Shown here in pieces: positions 43,115-51,294 of a DNA stretch of 64,000 nucleotides. Positions within the stretch are counted from its first letter, which is position 1. Each line of letters begins with the position of its first letter. The notes below the pieces were generated by a model. It was not told the DNA's origin. It ran no database searches and was given only the letters and a program-made list of their open reading frames with translations. Source of the DNA: Aliishimia sp039978895 (GTDB taxonomy: Bacteria > Pseudomonadota > Alphaproteobacteria > Rhodobacterales > Rhodobacteraceae); NCBI GenBank assembly GCA_039978895.1, contig JBDWAL010000033.1, forward strand, positions 186,001-250,000, read 5' to 3'. Made by a program: the position numbers and the translations under genes.

Positions 43115-44216
43115 ATTTGTGGGCGCGGATGTGCTTGGTGAGGTCGGGTTTGAAAACCGGCCATTGGCGATCGTTGACGGCATTTTGCGCGATGATTTTT
43201 CGGGCAAACAAGTTGATCTGAGCGGATTTAAAATACTGCCGGGACTAATTGATGTGCACGGGGACGGATTTGAACGTCATGTGGCCCCACGTCGGGGCGC
43301 GATGAAGGATGTATCTGCGGGGATACGCGCGGCCGAAGCGGAGATGGCGGCCAACGGGATCACAACCGGGGTACTGGCGCAATTCATCTCTTGGGAGGGC
43401 GGTTTGCGCGGGGAAGCCTTTGCCACGCAAGTTTTTGACGTGCTGAGTGACATTCAGACGATCACCGATCTTCGGCCGCAACTTCGCTTTGAGACCCATC
43501 AGCTTGATATGTATGAGGCGTTGCCGGATCGTTTGGCAGCGTGGGGTGTCGCGTATGTCGTATTTAACGACCACCTTCCGCATGACCGATTGGCCGCTGG
43601 CAAAACGCCAAAGCGCAACACAGCGGAGGCGCTGCGGGCGGGGCGAAACCCGGAAAAGCACCTCGCGTTTGTCCAAAGTTTGCACGCGCGCACGGATGAG
43701 GTTCCCGCAGCTTTGGCCGCTCTTAGCGAAAAATTGGCCGCACAAGGGGTGAAGCTGGGCAGTCATGACGACAACACGGCGGCGCAACGTGCAGCTTGGG
43801 TCGAAATGGGCGTCGAAATCGCGGAATTTCCCGAAACTTTGGAGGCCGCAGAGGCGCCGGGACAGGTTATTTTGGGCAGTCCCAATCTGGTGCGCGGCGG
43901 CTCGCACAAGGGGAATGTATCTGCGTTAGACGTTGTTTTGATGGGCAATTGTGACGCGCTGGCCTCGGATTACCATTACCCAAGTCTGCGCCGCGCGGCG
44001 TTATTCTTGGCCAAAACGATTGGGATCAAGCCCGCTTGGGATTTGGTGTCCAGCGGGCCTGCACGAATTTTGGGGTTGAACGACCGGGGCCGTTTGGACG
44101 CCGGATTGCGGGCTGACGTGGTCATTTTGAACGCGCAAGACCGCGTTGCGGCCACGATCAGCGCTGGGCGCGTCAGCTATATGAGCGGCGAGATCGTGGA
44201 CCGTTTGCTTGCCTAG
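43104..44216 (+). CDS. phnM: PhnM-type ribose 1-methylphosphonate 5-triphosphate diphosphatase
   Basis: A 370-aa amidohydrolase. Characteristic are ILPGLIDVHGDGFERHVAPR (first metal His pair), GITTGVLAQFISWE, LRFETHQLDMYE, FNDHLPHDR, GVKLGSHDDNT and the terminal SSGPARILGLNDRGRLDAG, all PhnM-like. PhnM releases PPi during C-P lyase breakdown of phosphonates. No other phn gene is in the window, so this copy is separate from any C-P lyase operon and might act on another nucleotide-like substrate. Its stop shares the CTAG palindrome with the purK stop. Confidence 0.85.
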   Translation: MNVEFVGADVLGEVGFENRPLAIVDGILRDDFSGKQVDLSGFKILPGLIDVHGDGFERHVAPRRGAMKDVSAGIRAAEAEMAANGITTGVLAQFISWEGGLRGEAFATQVFDVLSDIQTITDLRPQLRFETHQLDMYEALPDRLAAWGVAYVVFNDHLPHDRLAAGKTPKRNTAEALRAGRNPEKHLAFVQSLHARTDEVPAALAALSEKLAAQGVKLGSHDDNTAAQRAAWVEMGVEIAEFPETLEAAEAPGQVILGSPNLVRGGSHKGNVSALDVVLMGNCDALASDYHYPSLRRAALFLAKTIGIKPAWDLVSSGPARILGLNDRGRLDAGLRADVVILNAQDRVAATISAGRVSYMSGEIVDRLLA

Positions 44217-45292
44217 GGTTTAGGTGAGGCGGGCGGAACAATCCGATTGATGTGTCCCATTTTGCGACCCGGTTTTGCATCCGCCTTGCCATAAAGGTGG
44301 ATGGCGGTGTTGGGGGCTTTGGCATCAATTGTGTGGATGTCGTCGCCAATCAAGTTCAGCATTTCAACATCTGCGTAACGCGTGCCATCGCCAAGGGGCA
44401 GGCCGGTAATGGCGCGGATGTGCTGTTCAAACTGATCAACCGTGCAGCCATTTTGGGTCCAATGACCCGAATTGTGCACACGGGGCGCGATTTCATTCAC
44501 GATCAGACCTTTGGGGGTGACAAAAAGTTCCACGCCCATCACGCCGACATAATCGAGGGCATTCAGGATTTTGGCAGCAAGCAGCACCGCATCTGTGCGA
44601 TGAGAGCGGCTTAGGCGGGCAGGGACGGTTGTCGTGTGCAAAATGCCGTCTTTGTGGACGTTTTCACCGGGATCAAAGCACGACACGGCGCCGTCTAGGC
44701 CGCGCGCTGCGATGACGGACACTTCGTGGGTGAAATCGATGAAGCCCTCAAGGATTGCGGGGGCGTCTTTCATGGAGGCGAGCGCTTCGTCTGCGTCTTG
44801 TGGTGTTTTGAGGCGTGCTTGCCCCTTCCCATCATAGCCAAAACGGCGCGTTTTCAGAATGGCGGGGGCGCCAATCGTGTCGAGTGCTGCGCGCATCGCA
44901 TCCGCGTCGGGAATGTCGGCATAAGGGGCAGTGGCAAGGCCAAGCTCTTGCAAAAACGCCTTTTCAGTCACGCGATCTTGGGACACCCGCAGGGCTTCGC
45001 GACCCGGACGGATCGGGCGCAACGCTTCGAGGACATCCAGCGCCCCTGTGGGGATATTTTCGAATTCATAGGTGATCACGTCGACCGTTTGCGCAAAGGC
45101 GGTCAGAGCGGCTGTGTCTGTGTATTCCGCTGTGGTCACACGCGCCGCGACATCGCCCGCAGGCGGGGTCGAGCCGGGTTCAAAGATGTGACACTGATAG
45201 CCCAAACGGGCCGCCGCGACCGACAGCATCCGGCCCAGTTGTCCACCGCCCAAAATGCCAATTGTGCTACCAAAAGGAAGAGCTTCAGTCAT
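44213..45292 (-). CDS. purK: 5-(carboxyamino)imidazole ribonucleotide synthase
   Basis: A 359-aa ATP-grasp enzyme converting AIR, bicarbonate and ATP to N5-CAIR in purine synthesis. Motifs: IGILGGGQLGRMLSVAAARL, RFGYDGKGQARL, the ATP-grasp stretch AILEGFIDFTHEVSVIAARG, FVTPKGLIVNEIAPRVHNSGH and the final GRKMGHINRI. The ATG at 45292 overlaps the purE stop region by 8 bp. The upstream in-frame ATG is inside purE and rejected. Confidence 0.96.
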   Translation of the reverse strand: MTEALPFGSTIGILGGGQLGRMLSVAAARLGYQCHIFEPGSTPPAGDVAARVTTAEYTDTAALTAFAQTVDVITYEFENIPTGALDVLEALRPIRPGREALRVSQDRVTEKAFLQELGLATAPYADIPDADAMRAALDTIGAPAILKTRRFGYDGKGQARLKTPQDADEALASMKDAPAILEGFIDFTHEVSVIAARGLDGAVSCFDPGENVHKDGILHTTTVPARLSRSHRTDAVLLAAKILNALDYVGVMGVELFVTPKGLIVNEIAPRVHNSGHWTQNGCTVDQFEQHIRAITGLPLGDGTRYADVEMLNLIGDDIHTIDAKAPNTAIHLYGKADAKPGRKMGHINRIVPPASPKP

Positions 45293-45773
45293 CGCTTGGC
45301 TCCTGTGGGATCGACGCGGAGAGATCTTCGCGCCATGTGTCCAAACGAGCCGCAAGATCTGCATCCTGAAGCGCCAAAATTCCTGCCGCCATCAAGCCCG
45401 CATTCGCAGCACCCGCAGACCCAATCGCCATCGTTGCGACCGGGAAACCTTTGGGCATCTGCACAATAGAATAAAGCGAATCAACACCAGATAAGGCGCG
45501 TGTCTGAACCGGAACACCAATCACCGGGATGCGGGTTTTGGAGGCCATCATGCCGGGCAAATGTGCCGCCCCGCCAGCGCCCGCGATAATCGCCTGCAAA
45601 CCCCGGGTCACAGCCGTTTTGCCATAATCCCAAAGCCTGTCGGGCGTGCGGTGGGCCGAGACAATCTTAGCCTCATAGGCGATGCCAAGCGCATCCAGAA
45701 TATCAGCAGCTTCTTTCATCGTGGGCCAGTCGGATTGCGACCCCATGATAATACCAACAGGAGGGAGAGACAT
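45285..45773 (-). CDS. purE: N5-carboxyaminoimidazole ribonucleotide mutase
   Basis: A 162-aa class I PurE that moves the carboxyl group of N5-CAIR to C4. Motifs: GIIMGSQSDWPTM, the catalytic His in VSAHRTPDRL, AGAGGAAHLPGMMA and GVPVQTRALSGVDSL; all are in place. The ATG at 45773 is chosen over a TTG at 45779. It forms a purE-purK operon with an 8-bp overlap, the common arrangement. No purine riboswitch was seen upstream. Confidence 0.97.
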   Translation of the reverse strand: MSLPPVGIIMGSQSDWPTMKEAADILDALGIAYEAKIVSAHRTPDRLWDYGKTAVTRGLQAIIAGAGGAAHLPGMMASKTRIPVIGVPVQTRALSGVDSLYSIVQMPKGFPVATMAIGSAGAANAGLMAAGILALQDADLAARLDTWREDLSASIPQEPSDD

Positions 45774-45848
45774 AGGCAAGCCTTTGCGCGGGAAATTAAG
45801 AAAGCGCGACTATAGCCATATCGGCCCCTTAGGCAATCAATGACCGGC

Positions 45849-46073
45849 TTAGGCGATAATGTCTGGCGTCAAACGGTCTTCAATCTGCGAAATGCGGTCT
45901 TTTAGCTGCAGTTTTTTCTTTTTGAGACGTTGAATCATCAGCTGATCCGCCGTGCGGGTATCCTGCAGCACACGGATCGCTTCATCGAGGTCGCTGTGTT
46001 CTTGACGAAATACATCAAGTTCTACACGCAAAACGTCATCCGTTTTCATCGAAAGGTCAGACAATGCGTTCAT
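45849..46073 (-). CDS. YdcH family (DUF465) protein
   Basis: A 74-aa charged helical protein of the DUF465 family: VLRVELDVFRQEHSDLDEAI and MIQRLKKKKLQLKDRISQIE are the hallmark helix pair, with KKKKLQLKDRI the family's most conserved stretch. The start is uncertain: ATG 46073 and 46049 both fit, and an open frame extends far upstream without a good ribosome-binding site. It is in the same direction as purEK but 75 bp upstream of it, and divergent from the Hsp20 gene. Function unknown. Confidence 0.8.
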   Translation of the reverse strand: MNALSDLSMKTDDVLRVELDVFRQEHSDLDEAIRVLQDTRTADQLMIQRLKKKKLQLKDRISQIEDRLTPDIIA

Positions 46074-46235
46074 GTTGGGAATCATTTCCTCGATAGGTTG
46101 AACAACCATCATACCGAGAGAAGTGCATTCGGCAAAGGACTTGTCGCGGGGTTCGTTAATCCCCATATTATTTTTACAGCGTCGCCTGAATGGGGCGCTC
46201 CATAGATGTCGCTTGCCACAAAGGACATGTTCGAG

Positions 46236-46670
46236 ATGACAAAGATGACCCTTGCGTCTTACCCGCATATGCTCGGGTTTGAGCAGTTAGAGCAGCTGCT
46301 GGAACGCACCGCAAAAGGCTCGGATGGCTATCCGCCATTTAATATTGAGCAAACGTCTGACCATTCCTATCGCATCACGCTTGCGGTCGCAGGTTTTGGC
46401 GAAAATGATCTGTCGATCACCGTGGAAGACCGGCAACTTGTAATCCGGGGACGCCAAGTCGATGACAGCGACGGTCGCGTCTTCCTACATCGCGGCATTG
46501 CAGCACGCCAATTCCAACGCAGCTTCGTGCTTGCGGAAGGCGTCGACGTCGGTGAAGCGGAAATGGAGAACGGGCTATTGCACGTCGATCTCACCCGCGC
46601 GCCTGCGGAAACCGTGGTGCAAACGATACCAATCAACTCGGGAAAAACCCGGTCAAGCAAGGAAGGATAA
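46236..46670 (+). CDS. Hsp20 family small heat-shock protein
   Basis: A 144-aa small heat-shock protein of the IbpA type, an ATP-independent holdase that keeps unfolded proteins ready for DnaK/ClpB. The N-terminal GFEQLEQLLERTAKGSDGYP and the alpha-crystallin domain with FGENDLSITVEDRQLVIRGR and FVLAEGVDVGEAEMENGLLH are typical. ATG 46236 (MTKMTLAS) is favoured; ATG codons at 46206 and 46227 are also open. It is followed 4 bp later by a DUF1150 gene, the usual alphaproteobacterial pair. Regulation by RpoH is expected but no site was confirmed. Confidence 0.92.
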   Translation: MTKMTLASYPHMLGFEQLEQLLERTAKGSDGYPPFNIEQTSDHSYRITLAVAGFGENDLSITVEDRQLVIRGRQVDDSDGRVFLHRGIAARQFQRSFVLAEGVDVGEAEMENGLLHVDLTRAPAETVVQTIPINSGKTRSSKEG

Positions 46671-46674
46671 GACA

Positions 46675-46899
46675 ATGGAAACTCCTTTTGAAATTGATGC
46701 CGAAGCAGGGCGCACCGTCTATGTGAAATGCGTAGACGTCGCCGATCTGCCCGATGACGTGCGCGAACAAGCGGGCAGTCACGAGCAGCTTTATTCGGTA
46801 CACGCGGAAGACGGCGCGCAACTTGCATTGGTGGCCGATCGCAAGCTTGCCTTTGTTCTTGCGCGGCAAAACGATTTCCAGCCGGTTGCAGTACACTAA
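46675..46899 (+). CDS. DUF1150 family protein
   Basis: A 74-aa protein of the DUF1150 family: TVYVKCVDVADLPDDVREQA and the C-terminal LYSVHAEDGAQLALVADRKL with FVLARQNDFQPVAVH. In alphaproteobacteria it is regularly coupled to Hsp20 genes, hinting at a heat-shock role, though its activity is unknown. A GGAAGG site lies 7-8 nt before the ATG. An intrinsic terminator begins 9 bp after its stop. Confidence 0.9.
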   Translation: METPFEIDAEAGRTVYVKCVDVADLPDDVREQAGSHEQLYSVHAEDGAQLALVADRKLAFVLARQNDFQPVAVH

Positions 46900-47968
46900 A
46901 TTCAGACGGGCGGTTATTTTAGCCGCCCTTTTGCAAGTTGGGATGGCGGCCAGCATGGTCCACGCGCAAGACGCAGCTGCGCGATGTGTTGACCAGCAAT
47001 TTGCCGCCCTCAGCCTGTCGGGGCGCACAGCTGCGGACAAAGCGGCCAGCTATCTAACATCGCATCCATACGCAGATTTACCCGCATTTTCAACGCGCAC
47101 GCATCTTGCGTGGTGTCGCGAACTTGGGCGTGCCGATGAGGACCTGCGGGCTTTTTGGCCCGCTTTGCAAGGTGACATTATATTGACGACAGGCGCGCAA
47201 GCAGACGCGCGCAAAGCGATGTTGGAACGTGCCGCTACATTAATGCGAGATCGGTTTTTGCAAGATTGGGGCGCGCCCTTGGCGGGGCGATTTGCGATCA
47301 TCGGTGGGGGGTCCGACGCTGAATTGAACACCTTGCTGCGCGCCGCGCGGGCCCAAATGGGTCAATCCACCAACGCCCGGATCAACAGCGCGCGATTTTG
47401 TGGGCACAGACATGCGGGGGCCTTTGCGGGGCGCGGATTGATCGGGTTTTGTTGGCCCGTGGAAGGGCAACCCGTCACCTTGGGCGGTCTGCTCGCGGTT
47501 ATGGGGCATGAGATGATGCACCAAGCGCAATACGACCTCGCTCTAGATGTGCCTGCGCGCAAACTTAGCGATGGGTCGGATCGATTGCTGGGGCCGGGGT
47601 GGCTGGTTGAAGGCAGCGCGGAAGTCATCGAATTAAGCGCCAAGGGGATAGAGCCATCGGTGACAGGCTCAGCGTTTTTCAACGTGCAAAATGGCGCCCG
47701 CCGGAGCCGCATTTTGCTGTCCGATCTCACCCGAAGCGATGCGGTGAAAACATCCGAGCAATACGGTGTGGCGCGGTTTGCGGCCATGTTATTGGCGCGC
47801 AAACACGGCAGAGCGGCGTTGTTCACATATTTTGACGCATTGGGGCGCAGCGCGGATCGGGATGTGGCGTTTCAAACTGCATTTGGCCAATCCTTTTACG
47901 CGTTTGAAGCAGAGTTCGAGGCCGTGCGTCGTGACTTTCGGGCCGCGCAGGCCTATGGGTCACAATAA
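46886..47968 (+). CDS. Secreted HExxH metalloprotease-like protein
   Basis: A protein of about 360 aa with HEMMHQ (HExxH zinc motif, from GHEMMHQAQYDLALDV) and GWLVEGSAEVIELSAKG downstream, which could supply the third ligand Glu. In-frame codons before the first ATG (46943) encode KFRRAVILAALLQVGMAASM then VHAQ, a convincing signal peptide, so a TTG at 46886 (overlapping DUF1150 by 14 bp) is proposed as the start; ATG 46943 would leave only a stub of signal. An intrinsic terminator hairpin (46908-46934) lies within this signal-coding segment. No family was recognised with confidence. Confidence 0.65.
   Translation: MQYTKFRRAVILAALLQVGMAASMVHAQDAAARCVDQQFAALSLSGRTAADKAASYLTSHPYADLPAFSTRTHLAWCRELGRADEDLRAFWPALQGDIILTTGAQADARKAMLERAATLMRDRFLQDWGAPLAGRFAIIGGGSDAELNTLLRAARAQMGQSTNARINSARFCGHRHAGAFAGRGLIGFCWPVEGQPVTLGGLLAVMGHEMMHQAQYDLALDVPARKLSDGSDRLLGPGWLVEGSAEVIELSAKGIEPSVTGSAFFNVQNGARRSRILLSDLTRSDAVKTSEQYGVARFAAMLLARKHGRAALFTYFDALGRSADRDVAFQTAFGQSFYAFEAEFEAVRRDFRAAQAYGSQ
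46908..46934 (+). terminator. Intrinsic terminator inside a signal-peptide coding region
   Basis: GGGCGGTT (46908-46915) pairs with AGCCGCCC (46921-46928; a T-G pair included), loop ATTTT, followed by TTTTG. It follows the DUF1150 stop by 9 bp and would end the Hsp20-DUF1150 transcript, yet it lies within the frame of the next protein. Confidence 0.75.
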
Positions 47969-47990
47969 GTGCATCTGATAAGGAAGAACG

Positions 47991-48860
47991 ATGTCTGTGA
48001 AGTTTGACTGGGTGGACGCCTTTGCCGCAAAAGCCTTTGGGGGCAACGGCTGCGCTGTGTTGCATGATGCGGCCCATTTGAGCGATGAAACATGCATGAA
48101 TATCGTGCGGGAAACCTCGCTTGTGGAATGCACCTTTACCGGGCCATCCGACATCGCAGACATCCGTGTGCGGTACTTTCTGGCGAGCCGTGAAATCCCG
48201 TTCGCAGGACACCCCACAATCGCGACCGTCGCGGCCATGCGTCATCGTGGATTGATCAAAGATGGGCCTTTGACATTGGAAACCTTGGCAGGCGTCATCC
48301 CCGTAACCGTTGCAGGGGATCGGGTGTCGATGGTGCAGATCGCGCCGCAATTTGGCAAACAAGTCCCCGTCGAGGTGGTGGCCCCAGCCGTGGGATTAAC
48401 CGCGGATGACATCGTGCACACACCCCAAATCACATCGACCGGATTGCCGTTCTGCATCACCGTTGTGAAAGATCGCGCCACCCTTGAGAAAGCGGCGCTG
48501 AACATGGACGCGCTCAAGACGTATTTCGCCCATATTGACGCGCCCGGAACAGATGTCATGGAGCCGTTTTTGGTGGCACAAACCGGCGCTACAGCGGCTG
48601 GGGACACCTATTCGCGGCTTTTGCTCGCGCCACCAAGCCCGGCGGAGGACCCTTTCACAGGGTCTGCCACAGGCGCGATGGCGGCATATTTGTGGGCGCA
48701 TGGATTGATCGAGTCCCCGCGATTTGTGGCCGAGCAAGGGCATGGGTTGGGGCGCGCTGGGCAAGCGGATGTTGAAATTCTTGGGGCGCGCGATGCTATC
48801 GATGGCGTGCGTGTCACCGGGCAAGGGTTTGTCCTGATGTCGGGTGAGATGCATCTTTAG
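47991..48860 (+). CDS. PhzF family isomerase/epimerase
   Basis: A 289-aa protein of the PhzF/diaminopimelate-epimerase fold. The N-terminal half has FDWVDAFAAKAFGGNGCAV and the catalytic Glu in SLVECTF (near residue 45), then REIPFAGHPTIATVAAM; the second half has GDTYSRLLLAPPSPAEDPFT and GSATGAMAAYLWAHGL. Phenazine genes are absent, so it probably isomerises another small metabolite. It starts 22 bp after the HExxH gene, perhaps co-transcribed. A decayed copy of its 3' end occurs at 51063-51150. Confidence 0.92.
   Translation: MSVKFDWVDAFAAKAFGGNGCAVLHDAAHLSDETCMNIVRETSLVECTFTGPSDIADIRVRYFLASREIPFAGHPTIATVAAMRHRGLIKDGPLTLETLAGVIPVTVAGDRVSMVQIAPQFGKQVPVEVVAPAVGLTADDIVHTPQITSTGLPFCITVVKDRATLEKAALNMDALKTYFAHIDAPGTDVMEPFLVAQTGATAAGDTYSRLLLAPPSPAEDPFTGSATGAMAAYLWAHGLIESPRFVAEQGHGLGRAGQADVEILGARDAIDGVRVTGQGFVLMSGEMHL
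48749..48859 (+). repeat. Source copy of a direct repeat (phzF 3' end)
   Basis: The 3' end of phzF (GGCGCGCTGGGCAAG...GATGCATCTTTAG) is matched by a shortened, mutated copy at 51063-51150. This is the intact copy. Confidence 0.75.
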
Positions 48861-48991
48861 ACCGCGATGCCGCGTGCCAGTATTGGGCTGATACAGTATC
48901 GATTGTTTAATCTAGGAGATGTCTGCATTTCGTGTTGGTTTCTGGCGCACAGAATGTAGGCTGGTATGCGACTGCATTGGAGACACTGTAA

Positions 48992-49448
48992 TTGCAAGAA
49001 GACGTGAAGGCATATTCTACAGCACTCACTCACGGGCATCCTTGATGCCCACATGGAGAACGCGAAAGAGACCCTGACCATAGCATTGGCCAAGCTCCCG
49101 CAGGAGACCAAGGAAATACAATTCGGGAACCATCCAAACCAAGAGCCAGACGGTATGTTTTCTGTTGTCTTACATCTTGATGGCCCGAACGTGTTCGCTC
49201 TGAACAAGGCTATCGAAGGTCACAGGGTTTTATTTGATGTACGATTTGTCGATGGAAATATCGAGCCTGACGTCCCGATGTTTGACCCTTTCGATCAACC
49301 CTTCTCTGTTAGAGATGCAATTGTTGAAACGGCTGCGAGTTGGTTGGGGAAAATCTGGGACACGATCGACCGAGAAGCTGATTGCCCACCCGCCCTGATT
49401 TTCGGCGAGGACGGATGGGGAGAGGGCATGCCAAAACGGCTACCGTGA
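48992..49448 (+). pseudogene. DUF6389-like gene with apparent 4-bp frameshift near the start
   Basis: The open part (49053-49448) encodes 131 aa beginning ENAKETLTIALAKLP, with MFSVVLHLDGPNVFALNKAI, DVPMFDPFDQPFSVRDAIVE and IFGEDGWGEGMPKRLP, which I match from memory to DUF6389. Frame before ATG 49053 reads GILDAHMENAKETL. A second frame from TTG 48992 (GGAG 9-10 nt upstream) gives QEDVKAYSTALT and would join it if the repeated CTCA at 49025-49032 were one copy. So either the intact gene starts at ATG 49053, or a CTCA duplication has broken it. Function unknown. Confidence 0.55.
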
Positions 49449-49529
49449 AGCACGCTTGGTATGAGGATTGTCCTGCGTCCGGTGACCTGCACTATGCGCG
49501 AAGGAGTTCACCAAACGCATCTTCAGGTG

Positions 49530-50470
49530 GTGTTGAGCTACGCGTAAAACACCAATCGACTTATCCGTCGAGATACTTCTTTGCTGGCCCCTTGAAGGGC
49601 CGCAGAAAGTCCTTCAAACGAGAGTGCAAGGGCATTCACATTCTGAATGTGAAAACTTTGACCGATCTTACGGGGGCCCGGCTTGGTGCCAAGAAAGAAA
49701 CGTGAAATTCCGGAGGCTTTGGCGAATTTCGCGTATGCGCCTAATCCATCGGAACACAGTGCCGCTTCTCGACGAATAATTGGCGATAGACATTGATAGA
49801 TCGTCCGGTCGCGCCTGTCAGGCAAGCGTTCCGCGTAACTGTTTCCACCCCTATCCATGGCCGTCAAAACCGGCAGTCGCCATTTACTGAGACCACGCTT
49901 CATCAGCGCTCCGGTCAGTTTGTATTCTTACCAGCGGAGGCGTGGCGGCTTAGGGTGGTTCATCGGGGCGCGTTGATGGCGAACCCACTCCCGGCTGACC
50001 TTGCGGCTTTCTCGCACAAAGGTCTCATCCACCTCGACAATACCGGAAAGCGGTTCGATGGATTGAGATAAAGACCGAAGAATGATCCCCCACCAGCGCC
50101 AAACTGTGTCTTTGTTGATGCCCAGTTGGACGGCCGATTGGCGGACCGAGCCAGGAACCGGCGACAACGACATATCCTGAAGCACACGTTAGAACAGATT
50201 GAGCCGCTGTAGGTGAGCGATTGCGTTGCCCATCCTGCCGTTGAAGGTCCCGCCACATTGGCGGCAGCGGTAGCGTTGTGTCCCTGAATGTGTGGTCCCC
50301 CATTTCTGTTTTTTAACGGCGTTGCAGTGAGGATAGGAAGCTTCTTTGGCCCTCTGGTTGATGCCGTCAGAGAAGCACTCTGCGCTCTCATGTCCTGAGC
50401 TGTGCGTATCAGTGCATCAACCTGCTCGCTTGTGAGACCATACAGACATTGCTTTAGTCTATTGCGCAGG
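49530..50470 (-). pseudogene. Decayed IS1595-type transposase
   Basis: Reverse-strand fragments in several frames rebuild one DDE transposase of the IS1595/ISXO2-like kind: a zinc-finger region with PHCNAVKKQKWGTTHSGTQ and YRCRQCGGTFNGRMGNA (near 50230-50350), then a helix with VRQSAVQLGINKDTVWRWW, the catalytic VEVDETFVRESRKVSREWV, and KRGLSKWRLPVLTAMDRGG to DGLGAYAKFAKASGI. An in-frame stop precedes VLQDMS, a frameshift follows the first catalytic block, and the C-terminal NALHSRLKDFLRPF segment is in another frame with an early stop. It cannot be active. Terminal inverted repeats were not found. Confidence 0.8.
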
Positions 50471-50493
50471 CATGCCAAACAGAGACCACTCAA

Positions 50494-50809
50494 TGGTTAT
50501 GAGATTGCGACCCGAAATCGGCCTAAGGACCTGTTGCGGTAAGTTTCGTTGGCGCGACGCCCCCCGGCACCGGCGCTACAGTGTCCGATGCAACGGGGAC
50601 ACGGGTTTGAACCGATGCCGCCATATTCCTAAGACGTTAGCCCGCTGTGGTTGGAAAGTTTCGGGCTGCGGGATGATCTTGTGTCGGGAAAGGCCATTCA
50701 TTTTGCGCCACGGGGCCTCTCGCGGTGGTGCAATGGGAGAAGCGATCAACGCGGCCTTGTCGGTACGTGATATTAATGCTTTTGGGGGAGGGGATTGCAC
50801 TGATATTCC
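50494..50809. other. Gene-free stretch beside the IS remnant
   Basis: 316 bp between the transposase remnant and a small membrane-protein gene. Several short ORFs cross it, but none has a ribosome-binding site or a recognisable motif. It may be eroded mobile DNA. Confidence 0.5.
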
Positions 50810-51055
50810 TTAACCTCGTAAGAATTTCCAAGCCGCAAACCCAAGCAGAGCGACGCCAAGCAGCCCAACCGGCACAGCAGTGCGTAAATCGGTTATCAAG
50901 CAACATTCGTAATAGGTTGCCAAAAAACTGTCATCCCACCTGTCGAATCCGCTATGGGCGAACAGGATACCTTTGCCAATCTGGATAAGCATCCAAGCCG
51001 CAAAGATCAGAATTATGCCAGTTATGAGGGCCATCCATTTCATAAATGACCACAT
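50810..51055 (-). CDS. Small two-segment membrane protein, unrecognised
   Basis: An 81-aa ORF with two hydrophobic stretches: MKWMALITGIILIFAAWMLI near the start and VPVGLLGVALLGFAAWKF near the end, separated by a loop with FDRWDDSFLATYYECC. The size and double membrane segment fit many uncharacterised inner-membrane proteins. ATG at 51055 or 51043 is possible; neither has a strong ribosome-binding site. The frame extends into the decayed phzF copy upstream, so the true start could be affected. No function is visible. Confidence 0.5.
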   Translation of the reverse strand: MWSFMKWMALITGIILIFAAWMLIQIGKGILFAHSGFDRWDDSFLATYYECCLITDLRTAVPVGLLGVALLGFAAWKFLRG

Positions 51056-51062
51056 CACAGAG

Positions 51063-51150
51063 TGGCGCGCGCTGGGCAAGGGGACGTTGAAAGTATTGGG
51101 GCGCGCGCGTCAATAACTTGTTTTGATGTCAGGGGTGATGCGTCTTTGAG
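51063..51150 (+). repeat. Decayed second copy of the phzF 3' end
   Basis: 51063-51105 matches 48749-48790 with about five differences (GCGCGCTGGGCAAG core, then GTTGAAA and TTGGGGCGCGCG). About 25 bp of the original are missing, then TTGTTTTGATGTCAGGGGTG and ATGCGTCTTTGAGG match the phzF end. It is in the same orientation, 2.3 kb downstream of the real gene. Confidence 0.7.
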
Positions 51151-51294
51151 GTGAAACACCAGATGGTTTTCGCCAGATGTGGTGCATGCGGTGTGTCGCC
51201 TGAATTGCGGTTTAACAAATGCGATATGCAAGACGTATCCAAAGCGAGCCGAGAGTGCGATCAGAGCTAGGCTGAGCTTGGTGGGACGAACCCG

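Noticed and set aside
47991..48860. Phenazine biosynthesis locus
   Set aside because: Only a PhzF-fold protein is present; no other phz gene is nearby, and the family is widespread with other roles.
49440..50560. Terminal inverted repeats and target duplication of the IS remnant
   Set aside because: I compared both flanks by eye and found no convincing match, so the IS borders are not stated.
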